64,000 nucleotides of DNA from Cyclobacterium salsum (lineage in GTDB: Bacteria; Bacteroidota; Bacteroidia; Cytophagales; Cyclobacteriaceae), in assembly GCF_010119245.1 (NCBI RefSeq), contig NZ_WNKG01000001.1, positions 1-64,000 on the forward strand. Direction: 5' to 3'. The notes beneath the pieces are model-generated. The model saw only the letters and a list, made by a program, of their open reading frames with translations, was not told the origin of the DNA and made no database searches. Below are positions 43,987 through 53,402 of the stretch, in pieces. A program made the position numbers and the translations under genes. Each line of letters begins with the position of its first letter. Position 1 is the stretch's first letter.

Positions 43987-46194
43987 TTAAAGAAGGGCGA
44001 TCCAGGTATCTATTTTTTTCCGGAAGGTTTCACAATCCTCTTTTTCTTTTAAAATAAAGCTGTTTTTTTCGAGCGATCCCAATACCTCATCTCTTTCCCT
44101 AAGATCCTGGTAAACCATGTTTCGAAATGGGTTTTCGTAGTCCTTTTTTCGGGAAAGGTAGGTTTGTTCGGAGAGCCACGAGCGAAAGGATTTGGCGGTT
44201 ACCAACATTTCTTTTAAGATAGCTGCGTCCATTTGGAGACCATCCGTTGCATAGGCGGCTAAGGCTAAAGAGAAAGCATGGATGGTTTTCGTTTTTTCAT
44301 AGCGCTCTCCCAGAATTTGATACCGGTCGTGAATTTTTTTCCAGCTTGTGAGGGAGCCTTTCTTAATTTCTTCCACCAGGCGGTTTAAATCTTTTTCCGG
44401 GATTAATTGCCCGCCTACGTTAATCCATTCGTACGGGAGGTTTTGTTTGGGGAAATAAGGGGTAAAACTTTCAAAATCAACCGCCTGGTCCGAATGCAGG
44501 CTATCTACCAGGCATTTGATGGGATAATATTGAACCAGTTTCTGATACATCAGATAGGCCTTCCGGACGTTTACCAAACGAACGTTCCGCTTGCTGTTTT
44601 CCCATTGATTGGCCAGTACGTCTAGTTTATCAACTTCATCTTTTTTTGAAGAAAGCAGTGCTCTGCCTTTGCTTCGAAGCAGGTCTTTGCCTGTGGGCGG
44701 TTGGGAGGATTGTTGTTTATACCAGGCTTCCCCACATAGTTCTTCCAAAATAGCCAGCCCCTGGAAAACCTCCAGCATGCTATCCGGCCCCAGGTAATCG
44801 TATTCCAATTTTTGTGTTTTAGTGGTCCGTTTGTCCCTGTCCCTGTATTTCCAGGCATTTCTGGCCAGTGCATAGAGGTTGTAGTAAAACCAATAGGCAG
44901 GTCGAACCACCAATTCGTTTCGGTGAACATCGTTACTGATCAGGGAAAAGGGGAGGGGGATATCCATCTCTGCCGGGTAATCTCCTTTGGTTACAAGGTT
45001 GAAGGTGGCAAACCGGGAATTGTGCTTCAGGCTTACACAGAGGCCTGGCCAGAACCCCCTGCCGGCGACAAGTTCTCCATCGGCACCTCTGGAATTGTGA
45101 TTAGATCCTACCGTAGCACCTGCCGCCATGTTGCTTTGTCCCTGCACCAGTGCGGCACAAAGGAAAGAATTGTTATGGTGTTGCTCGTGTGCCGGAAATA
45201 TCAGGGAATTCAAGACTTCACAGCAAGAGATAGTGGCGTTCGAGCCCAGGTAACTGTTGATCAACCGGGCACCATATTTTAGCTGCGAGTGAGCGGCCAT
45301 GACAAAGCGCACCGCTTTTACGCCATAAAAAACCGTACAGCCTTCACTCACGATCCCATTCACCAGTTCACATCCTTCGCCGATTTGGGTAACGGCCTCC
45401 GGATGGGAGTGAATGCTCAGGTTTTTAAGCTTATTTGCTCCTTTTATATAGGCATCCGAACCGATCCAGACATCTTTTAATATGAGGGAGTTTTTAATGA
45501 TGCAGCGATCCCCTACTTTTCCATAGTAGCCTCTCTTGTCATCAAATGCTTTTTGTGTAAAGGCCAACAACTGCTGTTGAAGCGCCTCATCTGCCCGGAA
45601 GCGGGACCAAAGCCAGGCATCCCCAGGCAGCATGCCGCTAAAGGGAGCGATCTTTCTGCCCCCGTTTTCATTGCATACTTCCAACCAGATTCGCAGGGAT
45701 TCGGGTTCTCCTTCTTTGATAATGCCGTTCCCAAATTTTGCGTGGCTGGTGGTGGCCATTTCGTTGATATTTACCAAAACCACCTCATTGCCCAAAATGT
45801 AGTGAGAAAGGTAGTGGACATTATCAATCACCACATTGTCTCCGATATCGCAACTAATGATGTGGCTGTTGTAAATCCCTACCGGCATGCGTAGGTTGTG
45901 GTATTCCAGGAAATAAGGTTCCAGCTTACCGATGCGGACCAAGCCAAAAAATTTACAGTTTTTGACCAATTCCGGGTTGAAGGCATCGGAAACCAGAATA
46001 TTATTCCAGTTATCGGATTGGTTTTGGTTTCGAACCAATTGCTCAATTTCCCGGGCATTTAGTTTCCGGTAAGTGGTCTCGGTTCGGTTTTGCTTATTTC
46101 TCAGGTAGTATTCATCCTTGCCTTTAGGTAAAAACCGATTCTCAATGAATTGGTATCCCAAATCGGACAATGGATGTCGCGTAATTTTATTCAT
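43987..46194 (-). CDS. DUF4954 family protein (left-handed beta-helix)
   Basis: 735 residues. The central part shows hexapeptide-type turns (GDNVVIDNVHYLSHYILGNE, KNSLILKDVWIGSDAYIKGAN, GATVGSNHNSRGADGELVAG). These build a left-handed beta-helix, as in sugar nucleotidyl- and acyltransferases. The N-terminal HPLSDLGYQFIENRFLP and the overall length match DUF4954 of Bacteroidota. Biochemistry unknown. It begins 17 bp after glmS, so it is co-transcribed with amino-sugar synthesis, and the fold fits an acyl or nucleotidyl transferase. The latter is inference. Confidence 0.88.
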   Translation of the reverse strand: MNKITRHPLSDLGYQFIENRFLPKGKDEYYLRNKQNRTETTYRKLNAREIEQLVRNQNQSDNWNNILVSDAFNPELVKNCKFFGLVRIGKLEPYFLEYHNLRMPVGIYNSHIISCDIGDNVVIDNVHYLSHYILGNEVVLVNINEMATTSHAKFGNGIIKEGEPESLRIWLEVCNENGGRKIAPFSGMLPGDAWLWSRFRADEALQQQLLAFTQKAFDDKRGYYGKVGDRCIIKNSLILKDVWIGSDAYIKGANKLKNLSIHSHPEAVTQIGEGCELVNGIVSEGCTVFYGVKAVRFVMAAHSQLKYGARLINSYLGSNATISCCEVLNSLIFPAHEQHHNNSFLCAALVQGQSNMAAGATVGSNHNSRGADGELVAGRGFWPGLCVSLKHNSRFATFNLVTKGDYPAEMDIPLPFSLISNDVHRNELVVRPAYWFYYNLYALARNAWKYRDRDKRTTKTQKLEYDYLGPDSMLEVFQGLAILEELCGEAWYKQQSSQPPTGKDLLRSKGRALLSSKKDEVDKLDVLANQWENSKRNVRLVNVRKAYLMYQKLVQYYPIKCLVDSLHSDQAVDFESFTPYFPKQNLPYEWINVGGQLIPEKDLNRLVEEIKKGSLTSWKKIHDRYQILGERYEKTKTIHAFSLALAAYATDGLQMDAAILKEMLVTAKSFRSWLSEQTYLSRKKDYENPFRNMVYQDLRERDEVLGSLEKNSFILKEKEDCETFRKKIDTWIALL

Positions 46195-46210
46195 GGAATG
46201 ATCCTGTTTT

Positions 46211-48046
46211 TTATTCGACCGTCACTGATTTTGCCAGATTTCTGGGTTTGTCCACATCCAGGCCCTTTGCCAGACCGGTGTAGTAGGCCAAAAGTTGCAA
46301 GGGGACTACGCTGAGAAGGGGCGCGAGCATTTCATCGGCGGCAGGAACTGCGATGGTTTCGTCAGCAATATCTTGAAAAACCGTATCGTTTTCAGAAATG
46401 ATCGCTAATACGTTTCCTTTTCTTGCCTTAATTTCCTGTGCATTGCTAATTAATTTGTCGTGGTAGGCATCTTTTGTGGCGACAAAAACCACCGGTAGGT
46501 TATCCTCTACCAGCGCTATGGGTCCGTGTTTCATTTCCGCTGCAGGATAGCCTTCTGCATGGATGTAGCTGATTTCTTTTAGCTTTAATGCTCCTTCCAG
46601 GGCGATTGGGAAGTTATATCCCCTTCCCAGGAATAAAAAATCGCGGGCATCTTTGTATTTTTCAGCGAGGGCGGCCACTTCTGGTGCGGACTTCAGTACT
46701 TCACTGATTTTATCTGGAATTAATGCCAATTCTCCGATTAGGTGAAGGTACCGATCCCTGGAAAGGCATCCTTTGGCATAGCCTAGCTTAATGGCAATAA
46801 GGTACAACACGGTAAGTTGAGCCGTAAAGGCTTTGGTCGATGCCACGCCAATTTCAGGACCAGCGTGGGTATAGGCACCCGCCTGAGAAAGCCTGGCGAT
46901 GCTCGAGCCCACCACGTTTACGACGCCGAAAATGAAGGCCCCCTGATTTTTTGCATTCTCCAAGGCAACCAGCGTATCTGCCGTTTCCCCGCTTTGGGAA
47001 ATGGCGATGATTACATCTCCCGGATTAATAACCGGATTCCGGTATCTGAATTCCGATGCGTATTCTACTTCTACAGGAACCCTGCAGAGTTCTTCAAAAA
47101 CGTATTCTGCCAAAAGTCCGGCGTGCCAGGAAGTCCCACAACCTACCAGTATAATTCTTTTGGCTTCTTTGAGCAGGTCCAGATGCTTGTCGATGCCCCC
47201 CATTCGGATGGTCCCTGCCTTGGCATCCAACCGCCCCCGAAGGCAATCAAATACAGCGGTGGGCTGCTCGAATATTTCCTTTAACATGAAATGCTCGTAC
47301 CCTCCTTTTTCTATTGCCGCCAACTCCATATCCAATTTGGTAATGAAGGGGGTAATGCGTTCATTCCCTGGGTTTTTTAGAATTAATTCATCCGGTTTGA
47401 CGATGGCCATCTCGTAGTCATTGATATAAACGACCTCTTTGGTATATTCGATAATCGGAGAGGCATCGGAGGCTAAGAAATGTTCGTTTTTACCAATTCC
47501 GATAACCAGGGGACTCCCCTTTCTGGCAGCTATCAGGGTATCCGGATGGGCCTCATCGAGAAGGATAATTACATAGGCTCCTATGATCCGCTTGAGCGCA
47601 ATTCGCACTGCTTCCTCCAGGCTGGTAGCATCATTTTGGTAAATATCTTCTATAAAATAAAGCAGTACTTCCGTATCCGTATCACTTTCGAAAACATACC
47701 CCTTATTCTGCAACTCCTTTTTGATCGGAGCATAATTTTCAATGATTCCATTGTGAACCATCGCCAGCTTTCCAGAGGGGGATCGGTGGGGATGGGCATT
47801 ACGGTCCGAAGGTTCTCCATGGGTTGCCCATCGGGTATGGCCAATGCCTGATTTGGCATGAAGGTTTTTGCCTATAAGTGACCCTTCCAGTTCAGCCACT
47901 TTACCTTTTTTCTTGTAAATAGTTAGCTTCTGATCTAACAGGGCGACACCGGCACTGTCATACCCTCTATACTCTAATCTTTGCAAGCCCTTCAAAATTA
48001 TTGGATACGCCTCCTGGTTTCCAATGTAAGCAACAATACCACACAT
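46211..48046 (-). CDS. glmS: Glutamine--fructose-6-phosphate aminotransferase (isomerizing)
   Basis: 611 residues, normal for the family. N-terminal class II glutaminase domain with the nucleophile Cys directly after Met (MCGIVAYIG) and the motifs GYDSAGVAL and GIGHTRWATHG. Two SIS isomerase domains follow (VGCGTSWHAGLLAEY, SQSGETADTLVALE; GRGYNFPIALEGALKLKE). The conserved C-terminus is KPRNLAKSVTVE. It makes glucosamine-6-phosphate for peptidoglycan and lipopolysaccharide. No glmS ribozyme-like leader is visible upstream. First gene of an operon with DUF4954. Confidence 0.97.
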   Translation of the reverse strand: MCGIVAYIGNQEAYPIILKGLQRLEYRGYDSAGVALLDQKLTIYKKKGKVAELEGSLIGKNLHAKSGIGHTRWATHGEPSDRNAHPHRSPSGKLAMVHNGIIENYAPIKKELQNKGYVFESDTDTEVLLYFIEDIYQNDATSLEEAVRIALKRIIGAYVIILLDEAHPDTLIAARKGSPLVIGIGKNEHFLASDASPIIEYTKEVVYINDYEMAIVKPDELILKNPGNERITPFITKLDMELAAIEKGGYEHFMLKEIFEQPTAVFDCLRGRLDAKAGTIRMGGIDKHLDLLKEAKRIILVGCGTSWHAGLLAEYVFEELCRVPVEVEYASEFRYRNPVINPGDVIIAISQSGETADTLVALENAKNQGAFIFGVVNVVGSSIARLSQAGAYTHAGPEIGVASTKAFTAQLTVLYLIAIKLGYAKGCLSRDRYLHLIGELALIPDKISEVLKSAPEVAALAEKYKDARDFLFLGRGYNFPIALEGALKLKEISYIHAEGYPAAEMKHGPIALVEDNLPVVFVATKDAYHDKLISNAQEIKARKGNVLAIISENDTVFQDIADETIAVPAADEMLAPLLSVVPLQLLAYYTGLAKGLDVDKPRNLAKSVTVE

Positions 48047-48345
48047 AATAAAATATCGAAATAATGTTTGTTAAAAATAGTTCTCGTGCTCTTTGAGCGA
48101 AATTTAATAAATAAAAAATGATATCTACAATAGCCTCTTTGGAGTACTGCGAGTAAAAAATTCATTAAGTTTTTCCCTGATTTTCTATTTTTAGCTTAGT
48201 GAATAGACTTACTATAAAACTTCGACTAATTAAACCATTTAAAACCTAAATTTGGTCAAATATTTAACGTGGAAACGTTTGCTTTTAAAATGAACGGACC
48301 GGTCGGAAAACAATTTATTTTTATTTTTTTTTAATCAAAGGCAAA
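48047..48345. other. 299-bp AT-rich gap
   Basis: It lies between glmS and the sulfatase gene (both on the - strand) and is strongly AT-rich near the glmS start. I found no gene, no clear hairpin and no exact TAnnTTTG promoter. It presumably carries the glmS promoter. Confidence 0.4.
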
Positions 48346-49716
48346 TTATTTGTCCTTTTTAAAATCTTCGACCCAGTTTTTATAGAGCATATGCAATTCC
48401 TGGGTTTTCTCCGGGTGTTGTGGGGCTAAATTGCGAACTTCTGTGGAATCGCTTTCCAGGTTTACCAGGTAGAGTTTATCCCCTTCACCGAATTGCAGTT
48501 TTCCAGTGGGGTCGCTCGGATTACCGATTAATTTCCAGGGACCTTTACGGACTGCCCAGGGATGATTTTCATTTTCGGGAAGGCCGGTTCCCCAATACAT
48601 CGTCTGATGCGGACTGGGGACTTGTGGGTTTAACAGTAGCGGAAGCAGGTTCTTACCGTCGATTTGGTGGCTTGGCGGCAGGTCAATATCGGCTAAGGCT
48701 GCCAGCGTAGGCATCCAATCGATGCTATTTGCCCACTGATGCCTGAGTTCGTTTTGAGGAAGTTTTTGGGGATAGCGAATGATAGCCGGAACCCGGATTC
48801 CTCCTTCCAGCATGCTGAATTTGGCACCGCTAAAAGGCCCAGGGTCGCCTCCTCCAAAGAAGGCTCGTTCCTCTACGCTGTGACCATGATCTGACTGATA
48901 AACGATAATGGTGTTTTCCAATTCCCCAATAGCTTTTAGGTGGGCATACACTTCACCCACCAACTCATCAATGGTAGAAACAAAGGCGGCGTATTCCTTA
49001 CGGGGGCTGTCCAGGTCGGCGTACGCTTTCAGCCATTTGGGATCACCCTGATACGGATAGTGGGGCATGTTGATCGCCCAATACATAAAGAAGGGTTGAT
49101 CCGAATCCTGATCCATGAAATCTTTGGCTTCCTCTACCATTAAATCACCAAAAAATTCTCCAGGCCGGTAAATCTCTTGTTCGTTCTGATACAAGTCGTG
49201 GAGATTGGGTCCACTCCAATAGAAAAAATGAGAGAAGTTGTCAATGCACCCCCTTTGGTGGCCAAAGAAATAATCAAAGCCCTGACCATTCGGGAGTTTT
49301 TCCGGAGTATGTCCCAAATGCCATTTACCAATCAGTCCGGTGCGGTACCCATTGCCTTTAAATAATTCCGCCATGGTTATTTCGGAAGTAGGTAGCCCTG
49401 AATTTCCCTCCGGATCGCGGTGAGGAGGGGCCACATTGCCAAAGAGGCCCGCGTTGAAATTGTATTTTCCGGTTAAAAAACCTGCACGAGACGGGGAACA
49501 AACGGGTGCGGCGGCATAAAATTGGGTGAATTTGACTCCAGTTTCGGCCAAACGGTCAATATGAGGTGTTCGGAGATCTGTAGCTCCATAACTACCCAAA
49601 TCCATATACCCCTGGTCGTCTGTCAAAATTACCAGGACATTCGGCCTTTCTTGGGCCATTAAATTAGTTGAAATAAATATGAGAAGAAGTAGGGTTGTAA
49701 AGATAAATTTCATCAT
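48346..49716 (-). CDS. Exported sulfatase (S1, formylglycine type)
   Basis: 456 residues with a signal peptide (MKFIFTTLLLLIFISTNLMAQ). RPNVLVILTDDQGYMDLG supplies the first metal-binding Asp pair. The CSPSR motif (AAPVCSPSRAGFLTG) carries the Cys converted to formylglycine. GLIGKWHLGH and YQSDHGHSVEE supply further active-site residues. It removes sulfate from a glycan or other ester outside the cytoplasm. An anaerobic-type sulfatase-maturating enzyme is not present in this window. It pairs with the esterase, amidohydrolase and GH109-like genes nearby. Confidence 0.93.
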   Translation of the reverse strand: MMKFIFTTLLLLIFISTNLMAQERPNVLVILTDDQGYMDLGSYGATDLRTPHIDRLAETGVKFTQFYAAAPVCSPSRAGFLTGKYNFNAGLFGNVAPPHRDPEGNSGLPTSEITMAELFKGNGYRTGLIGKWHLGHTPEKLPNGQGFDYFFGHQRGCIDNFSHFFYWSGPNLHDLYQNEQEIYRPGEFFGDLMVEEAKDFMDQDSDQPFFMYWAINMPHYPYQGDPKWLKAYADLDSPRKEYAAFVSTIDELVGEVYAHLKAIGELENTIIVYQSDHGHSVEERAFFGGGDPGPFSGAKFSMLEGGIRVPAIIRYPQKLPQNELRHQWANSIDWMPTLAALADIDLPPSHQIDGKNLLPLLLNPQVPSPHQTMYWGTGLPENENHPWAVRKGPWKLIGNPSDPTGKLQFGEGDKLYLVNLESDSTEVRNLAPQHPEKTQELHMLYKNWVEDFKKDK

Positions 49717-49771
49717 TTTTATATCTGGTATAATATTTTATGTTCTAAATGAAAGAAAGGTTAAAGTGACA

Positions 49772-50623
49772 ATGGAAAACGTAAAACTACTACTAAATCC
49801 CAGGTCTGGCTTGGGCAATCGGTTGAGAGCTATTTCATCCTTTATTTACTTTAAATCGCTCATTGATGCCGACCTGGAAGTTGTTTGGATTCCTGATTCT
49901 GGCTTGAATATTCGGTATCAGGATCTATTCCAACCTAACCCTAGATTTAAATTACTAAATCCGGAATTCAAATATAATCTTTTTATCAGAAGTAAATTCC
50001 TGACAACCCATAAATTGAAGTTCATTCCATGGTTGGTTTCCCTTTACAATATCGGTCTTTCGAGATTACTGCGTTTTGACTCCCTGATCATGGATTGGGA
50101 TGTTAGTAAAGGGATCGATCATTTAAAAAATGTTTGTCGTAAAAAGAAAAGAATTCTGGTAATTACAGGCAACCAATGTGTTGATTACCAGAAAGGTTTT
50201 CAAGTGTTTGTCCCAATTGACCAAATTGCAGCTAAAATCAAGGTTGTCAAAGAGACCTTTAAAGACCATATGATAGGAATGCATATTCGAAAGGGCGACC
50301 ATAAAAAAGCGATTCAAAACAGCCCGAATCACCTCTTTGAAAATAAGATTGACGAATATTTGGAAACGAAACCTAAAAGTTTTGGAGTCTTTTTAGCAAC
50401 AGATGACCCGGATACAGCGAGTTCTTTCGAAAGGAAATACCCTGACATAGTGTTTACCTATCCAAAAATATTTAGTAGAAATTCCAGGGAAGGTATGATG
50501 GATGCTGTGGTTGAATTATTTCTTTTGGCAGGAACAGAAAAAATTTACGGTTCTTATTGGAGCTCTTTCTCCGGAGTAGCCAAACGAATCTATGGTACGG
50601 AACTTGAAATCCTTCATCGGTAA
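49772..50623 (+). CDS. Fucosyltransferase-like (O-FucT/NodZ superfamily) glycosyltransferase
   Basis: 283 residues from the ATG at 49772. The longer frame from 49679 would overlap the sulfatase start on the other strand. The N-terminal LNPRSGLGNRLRAISSF motif and the donor-binding HIRKGDH (~170) are the hallmarks of the alpha-1,2/1,6- and O-fucosyltransferase fold. FLATDDPDTASSF and GSYWSSFSGVAKRIYG complete it. No signal peptide. It may decorate a surface glycan, with donor and acceptor unproven. A lone transferase beside a sulfatase, 55 bp apart and divergent. Confidence 0.75.
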   Translation: MENVKLLLNPRSGLGNRLRAISSFIYFKSLIDADLEVVWIPDSGLNIRYQDLFQPNPRFKLLNPEFKYNLFIRSKFLTTHKLKFIPWLVSLYNIGLSRLLRFDSLIMDWDVSKGIDHLKNVCRKKKRILVITGNQCVDYQKGFQVFVPIDQIAAKIKVVKETFKDHMIGMHIRKGDHKKAIQNSPNHLFENKIDEYLETKPKSFGVFLATDDPDTASSFERKYPDIVFTYPKIFSRNSREGMMDAVVELFLLAGTEKIYGSYWSSFSGVAKRIYGTELEILHR

Positions 50624-50771
50624 AATACCTCTTTTTTAATTTGATAAATTTGATCGTCTGTAAACATATATTTCTTTTTTCGCAGGGCATTATTGAAATT
50701 TGACCAGATGCTGATAATGGAAAGAATAGCATCCTTCTCTAGTAAATACCTAACCCCATAATCTAAATTCT

Positions 50772-51872
50772 ATGAATCTCAGAATTGTTTTTTATACCTC
50801 ATTATTGGTTATATCTTCCTGCCTTAGGTTACATGGACAGGAGCAATTAGGTTGGATAAATCCCCTGGAGTCTGAAAAAGAGAACATTGTTCATGGAAAA
50901 GCAGGTTCGGAGCTGGTGTATTTTAGATTACCTGATTCACTGGAAAAACAGGTTAGAGAACCCGTTTGGCGGCTTTCCAGGCATTCGGCAGGAGTGAAGC
51001 TACGCTTTCGTACCAATGCCAAAAACATTCAGGTTCGATACACTGTATCTGGCAATAGGGATATGCCGCACATGCCTGCTACGGGAGTGAGCGGATTGGA
51101 TCTTTACACGAAAAAGGGAACAAGCGATTGGACTTGGGTCAAAGGGAATTATTCATTTGGCGATACCATTAGCTATGGATTTCAACTCATAGAAGAGGGA
51201 AGAAGGGATAGGGAATTTGACTTATACTTGCCGCTTTACAACGAGGTGTTGTTCCTGGAAATAGGTGTTGCTGCCAATGCTACCTTTGAATTATTGCCCA
51301 AAGATACTGCTATCTTACCCATTGTAGTATATGGCACTTCTATCGCGCAGGGCGCTTGTGCCTCCAGACCTGGGATGGCATGGACAGCTATTTTGGAAAG
51401 GGCGGTAAATCGCCCGCTTATTAATCTTGGTTTTTCCGGGAACGGTCAATTGGAAGACCCATTGATACGGTACATGGCATCTATCGAGAGCAGCATGTAC
51501 GTACTCGATTGCTTGCCTAACCTGGTGCGGGATACCTTTCCGGAGGAAGAGGTCAAACGAAGGATACACGCAGCTGTAATGTATCTTAAATCCAAACAAC
51601 CCGACACTCCAATTCTCTTAGTCGATCATGCCGGGTATACCGATGGCCTGATCAATCAAGATAGGAGAGAGGCTTACGAAAAAAGAAATCAATGGTCACA
51701 GGAGGTGTACAGGGAACTCTTGACTTCAGGTGTAAGCGAGGTGTATTACCTGGAGAAGGATGCCATCGGCCTTTCCATGGAAGGGACGGTTGACGGTACG
51801 CACCCCTCCGACCTGGGAATGGATCAATATGCCCGGGGCTACGCAAGGCTGATAAACGATGTTCTTTATTGA
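50772..51872 (+). CDS. Secreted SGNH/GDSL hydrolase (putative carbohydrate esterase)
   Basis: 366 residues with a signal peptide (LRIVFYTSLLVISSCLRLHGQ). A jelly-roll-like N-terminal domain at ~25-175 is followed by the SGNH hydrolase. Block I GTSIAQG (~186) carries the nucleophile Ser, block II is NLGFSGNG, and block V is DGTHPSDLGM with the catalytic Asp and His. Such two-domain enzymes deacetylate or de-esterify polysaccharides. It fits with the sulfatase and lyase genes of the window. Confidence 0.88.
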   Translation: MNLRIVFYTSLLVISSCLRLHGQEQLGWINPLESEKENIVHGKAGSELVYFRLPDSLEKQVREPVWRLSRHSAGVKLRFRTNAKNIQVRYTVSGNRDMPHMPATGVSGLDLYTKKGTSDWTWVKGNYSFGDTISYGFQLIEEGRRDREFDLYLPLYNEVLFLEIGVAANATFELLPKDTAILPIVVYGTSIAQGACASRPGMAWTAILERAVNRPLINLGFSGNGQLEDPLIRYMASIESSMYVLDCLPNLVRDTFPEEEVKRRIHAAVMYLKSKQPDTPILLVDHAGYTDGLINQDRREAYEKRNQWSQEVYRELLTSGVSEVYYLEKDAIGLSMEGTVDGTHPSDLGMDQYARGYARLINDVLY

Positions 51873-51875
51873 TGA

Positions 51876-53006
51876 TCAGGGTTGCAGGTTTAATATATTG
51901 AGGGCGTTGGTACGGTAGACTTTTTCCAACACCTCTTTCGAAAGGTCGTACCCATGCATGGGCCAATGATAGGAAGAGATGTTTCGGTCGTAAAAATGTT
52001 CGTCTGCAGTTTCCAGAATCCGGAAGGTGGTGCGGTACATATCTTGGCTAATGCCCATATCGGTTCCATAGACTAACCGGTCGGCGTACCGGCTGTAGAA
52101 GCGATTTACGGTTCGCGGGATGGTGGCCGTTTCGGCATATCGGGCACTGTTATCAGCATATAAGTTAGGGTATTTGTCAAAAAGACTCCCCAGGATGCTC
52201 AAATCGTAACTGCTATTGGCATAATGACAGGCAATAAACGTTGTCTCTGGGTTTTGGGAGACCGCCTCTTCCAAAATGGTAATCATACCTCCATGATCCA
52301 CGATCCCCTCCTGATCATCCAGGCGCCATTTAAACGCATTCATCAACCCATCGTTACTGGCATCCATTGGCTGGTACATCCAGATGGGTTCGGCTACATG
52401 GATGCTTACGGGCATACTTAGTTCCGCACACTTATCCAACAGCGGTTTCATCTTTGGGTCGTTGATGTGCATGCCAAAGGCTTTTGTCGGTCGGGAATAG
52501 AAAAGACCTTTCCCTTTGTCTCCCAGCTCGCCCACACCTTTAGCACCGACCGAAAAACACCTCTCCAGTTCCTTAACTGCGGCAGCTCCGAAATCTTCTT
52601 CCTCGTATCCTGAGTAATCAAATCCACAGTAAAGAACAAAGCGGTCCGGGTACTTGCTGTAGGTCTGTACCAGAGAATCAAATTCAGCTCCGGTTCGATA
52701 GGTTTGAATGACCGTCTTTTCAATACCCACACGGTCCATGATGGCTACCCATTCTTCCAGTTCGTCTTCCGACTTGGCATAGGGGTGGGCATGCATGTCG
52801 ATTACAGGGAACGCAGCCTTCTCCACAGGATGTTCGTTTCCTTTATACAGTGAAATCGGTTGATGATCCTTTAGTAGGAGGTTTTCGACGGCATTTTCAT
52901 GGTTAAATTCCGTATCGGTAGGGCTGGTTTCCTGTTCAGGATTACTGCAGGAAAATGAAATTAGGACGGTTAGCAACAAAAGGGTTCCAAGAGATTGGGT
53001 TCGCAT
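51876..53006 (-). CDS. Amidohydrolase-family metal-dependent hydrolase, lipoprotein
   Basis: 376 residues. The N-terminus LGTLLLLTVLISFSCSN is a lipoprotein signal. The TIM-barrel amidohydrolase 2 family is marked by HxH in DMHAHPYAKSE (~69), a later His in SIHVAEP, FIACHYANSS and a terminal GTDMG Asp. It may hydrolyse a lactone or decarboxylate a small acid. The family does not predict the substrate. Its 3' end lies 3 bp from the 3' end of the SGNH gene (convergent). Confidence 0.85.
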   Translation of the reverse strand: MRTQSLGTLLLLTVLISFSCSNPEQETSPTDTEFNHENAVENLLLKDHQPISLYKGNEHPVEKAAFPVIDMHAHPYAKSEDELEEWVAIMDRVGIEKTVIQTYRTGAEFDSLVQTYSKYPDRFVLYCGFDYSGYEEEDFGAAAVKELERCFSVGAKGVGELGDKGKGLFYSRPTKAFGMHINDPKMKPLLDKCAELSMPVSIHVAEPIWMYQPMDASNDGLMNAFKWRLDDQEGIVDHGGMITILEEAVSQNPETTFIACHYANSSYDLSILGSLFDKYPNLYADNSARYAETATIPRTVNRFYSRYADRLVYGTDMGISQDMYRTTFRILETADEHFYDRNISSYHWPMHGYDLSKEVLEKVYRTNALNILNLQP

Positions 53007-53402
53007 GTTTTAAATTGAGTTAGGTGGTATTGAAGTAACAAATAAAGGAAATTGATGAACGTCTATTCTATTTCCAGCTTGGATTAAATGTAGCTAAATA
53101 GTTCATAAATCTTTAAAGTAACAAAAAAACCATTCATCCTTTTTTTTAATTCAGATGTTTGACCCTGTTCTTTGATAAGCTATATTTGAAATAGCCAGCG
53201 ATGCATGAAATTTCCGAATCTAGTTTTATGCCAATTCGCCCCTGAGTTCAGGAATTACTTGACCTAACGAAAGGTTGGCCTATTTTCGATTGCGTTCTTG
53301 GATTATATTTGTTTTTCTTTATAGAGCAGTAGGATTTTCTTCAACATAAAGTGTAACGTCCGGGAGGACAATTTAAAACGATTCAATTAATAATAGCGTA
53401 TT
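53007..53402. other. 396-bp divergent intergenic region
   Basis: It separates the amidohydrolase (-) and GH109-like (+) genes. It contains one good + strand promoter (53158-53188) and a further TATATTTG at 53304-53311. No gene is visible. Confidence 0.5.
53158..53188 (+). promoter_or_regulatory. Bacteroidota-type promoter for the GH109-like gene
   Basis: TTTG at 53158-53161 and TATATTTG at 53181-53188 are separated by exactly 19 bp. This matches the -33 TTTG / -7 TAnnTTTG consensus. It would give a leader of ~205 bases. A second TATATTTG (53304-53311) closer to the gene lacks a clear -33 element. Confidence 0.55.

Noticed and set aside
48047-48345. glmS ribozyme in the glmS leader
   Set aside because: No structure resembling it was seen, and it is not expected outside Gram-positive lineages.
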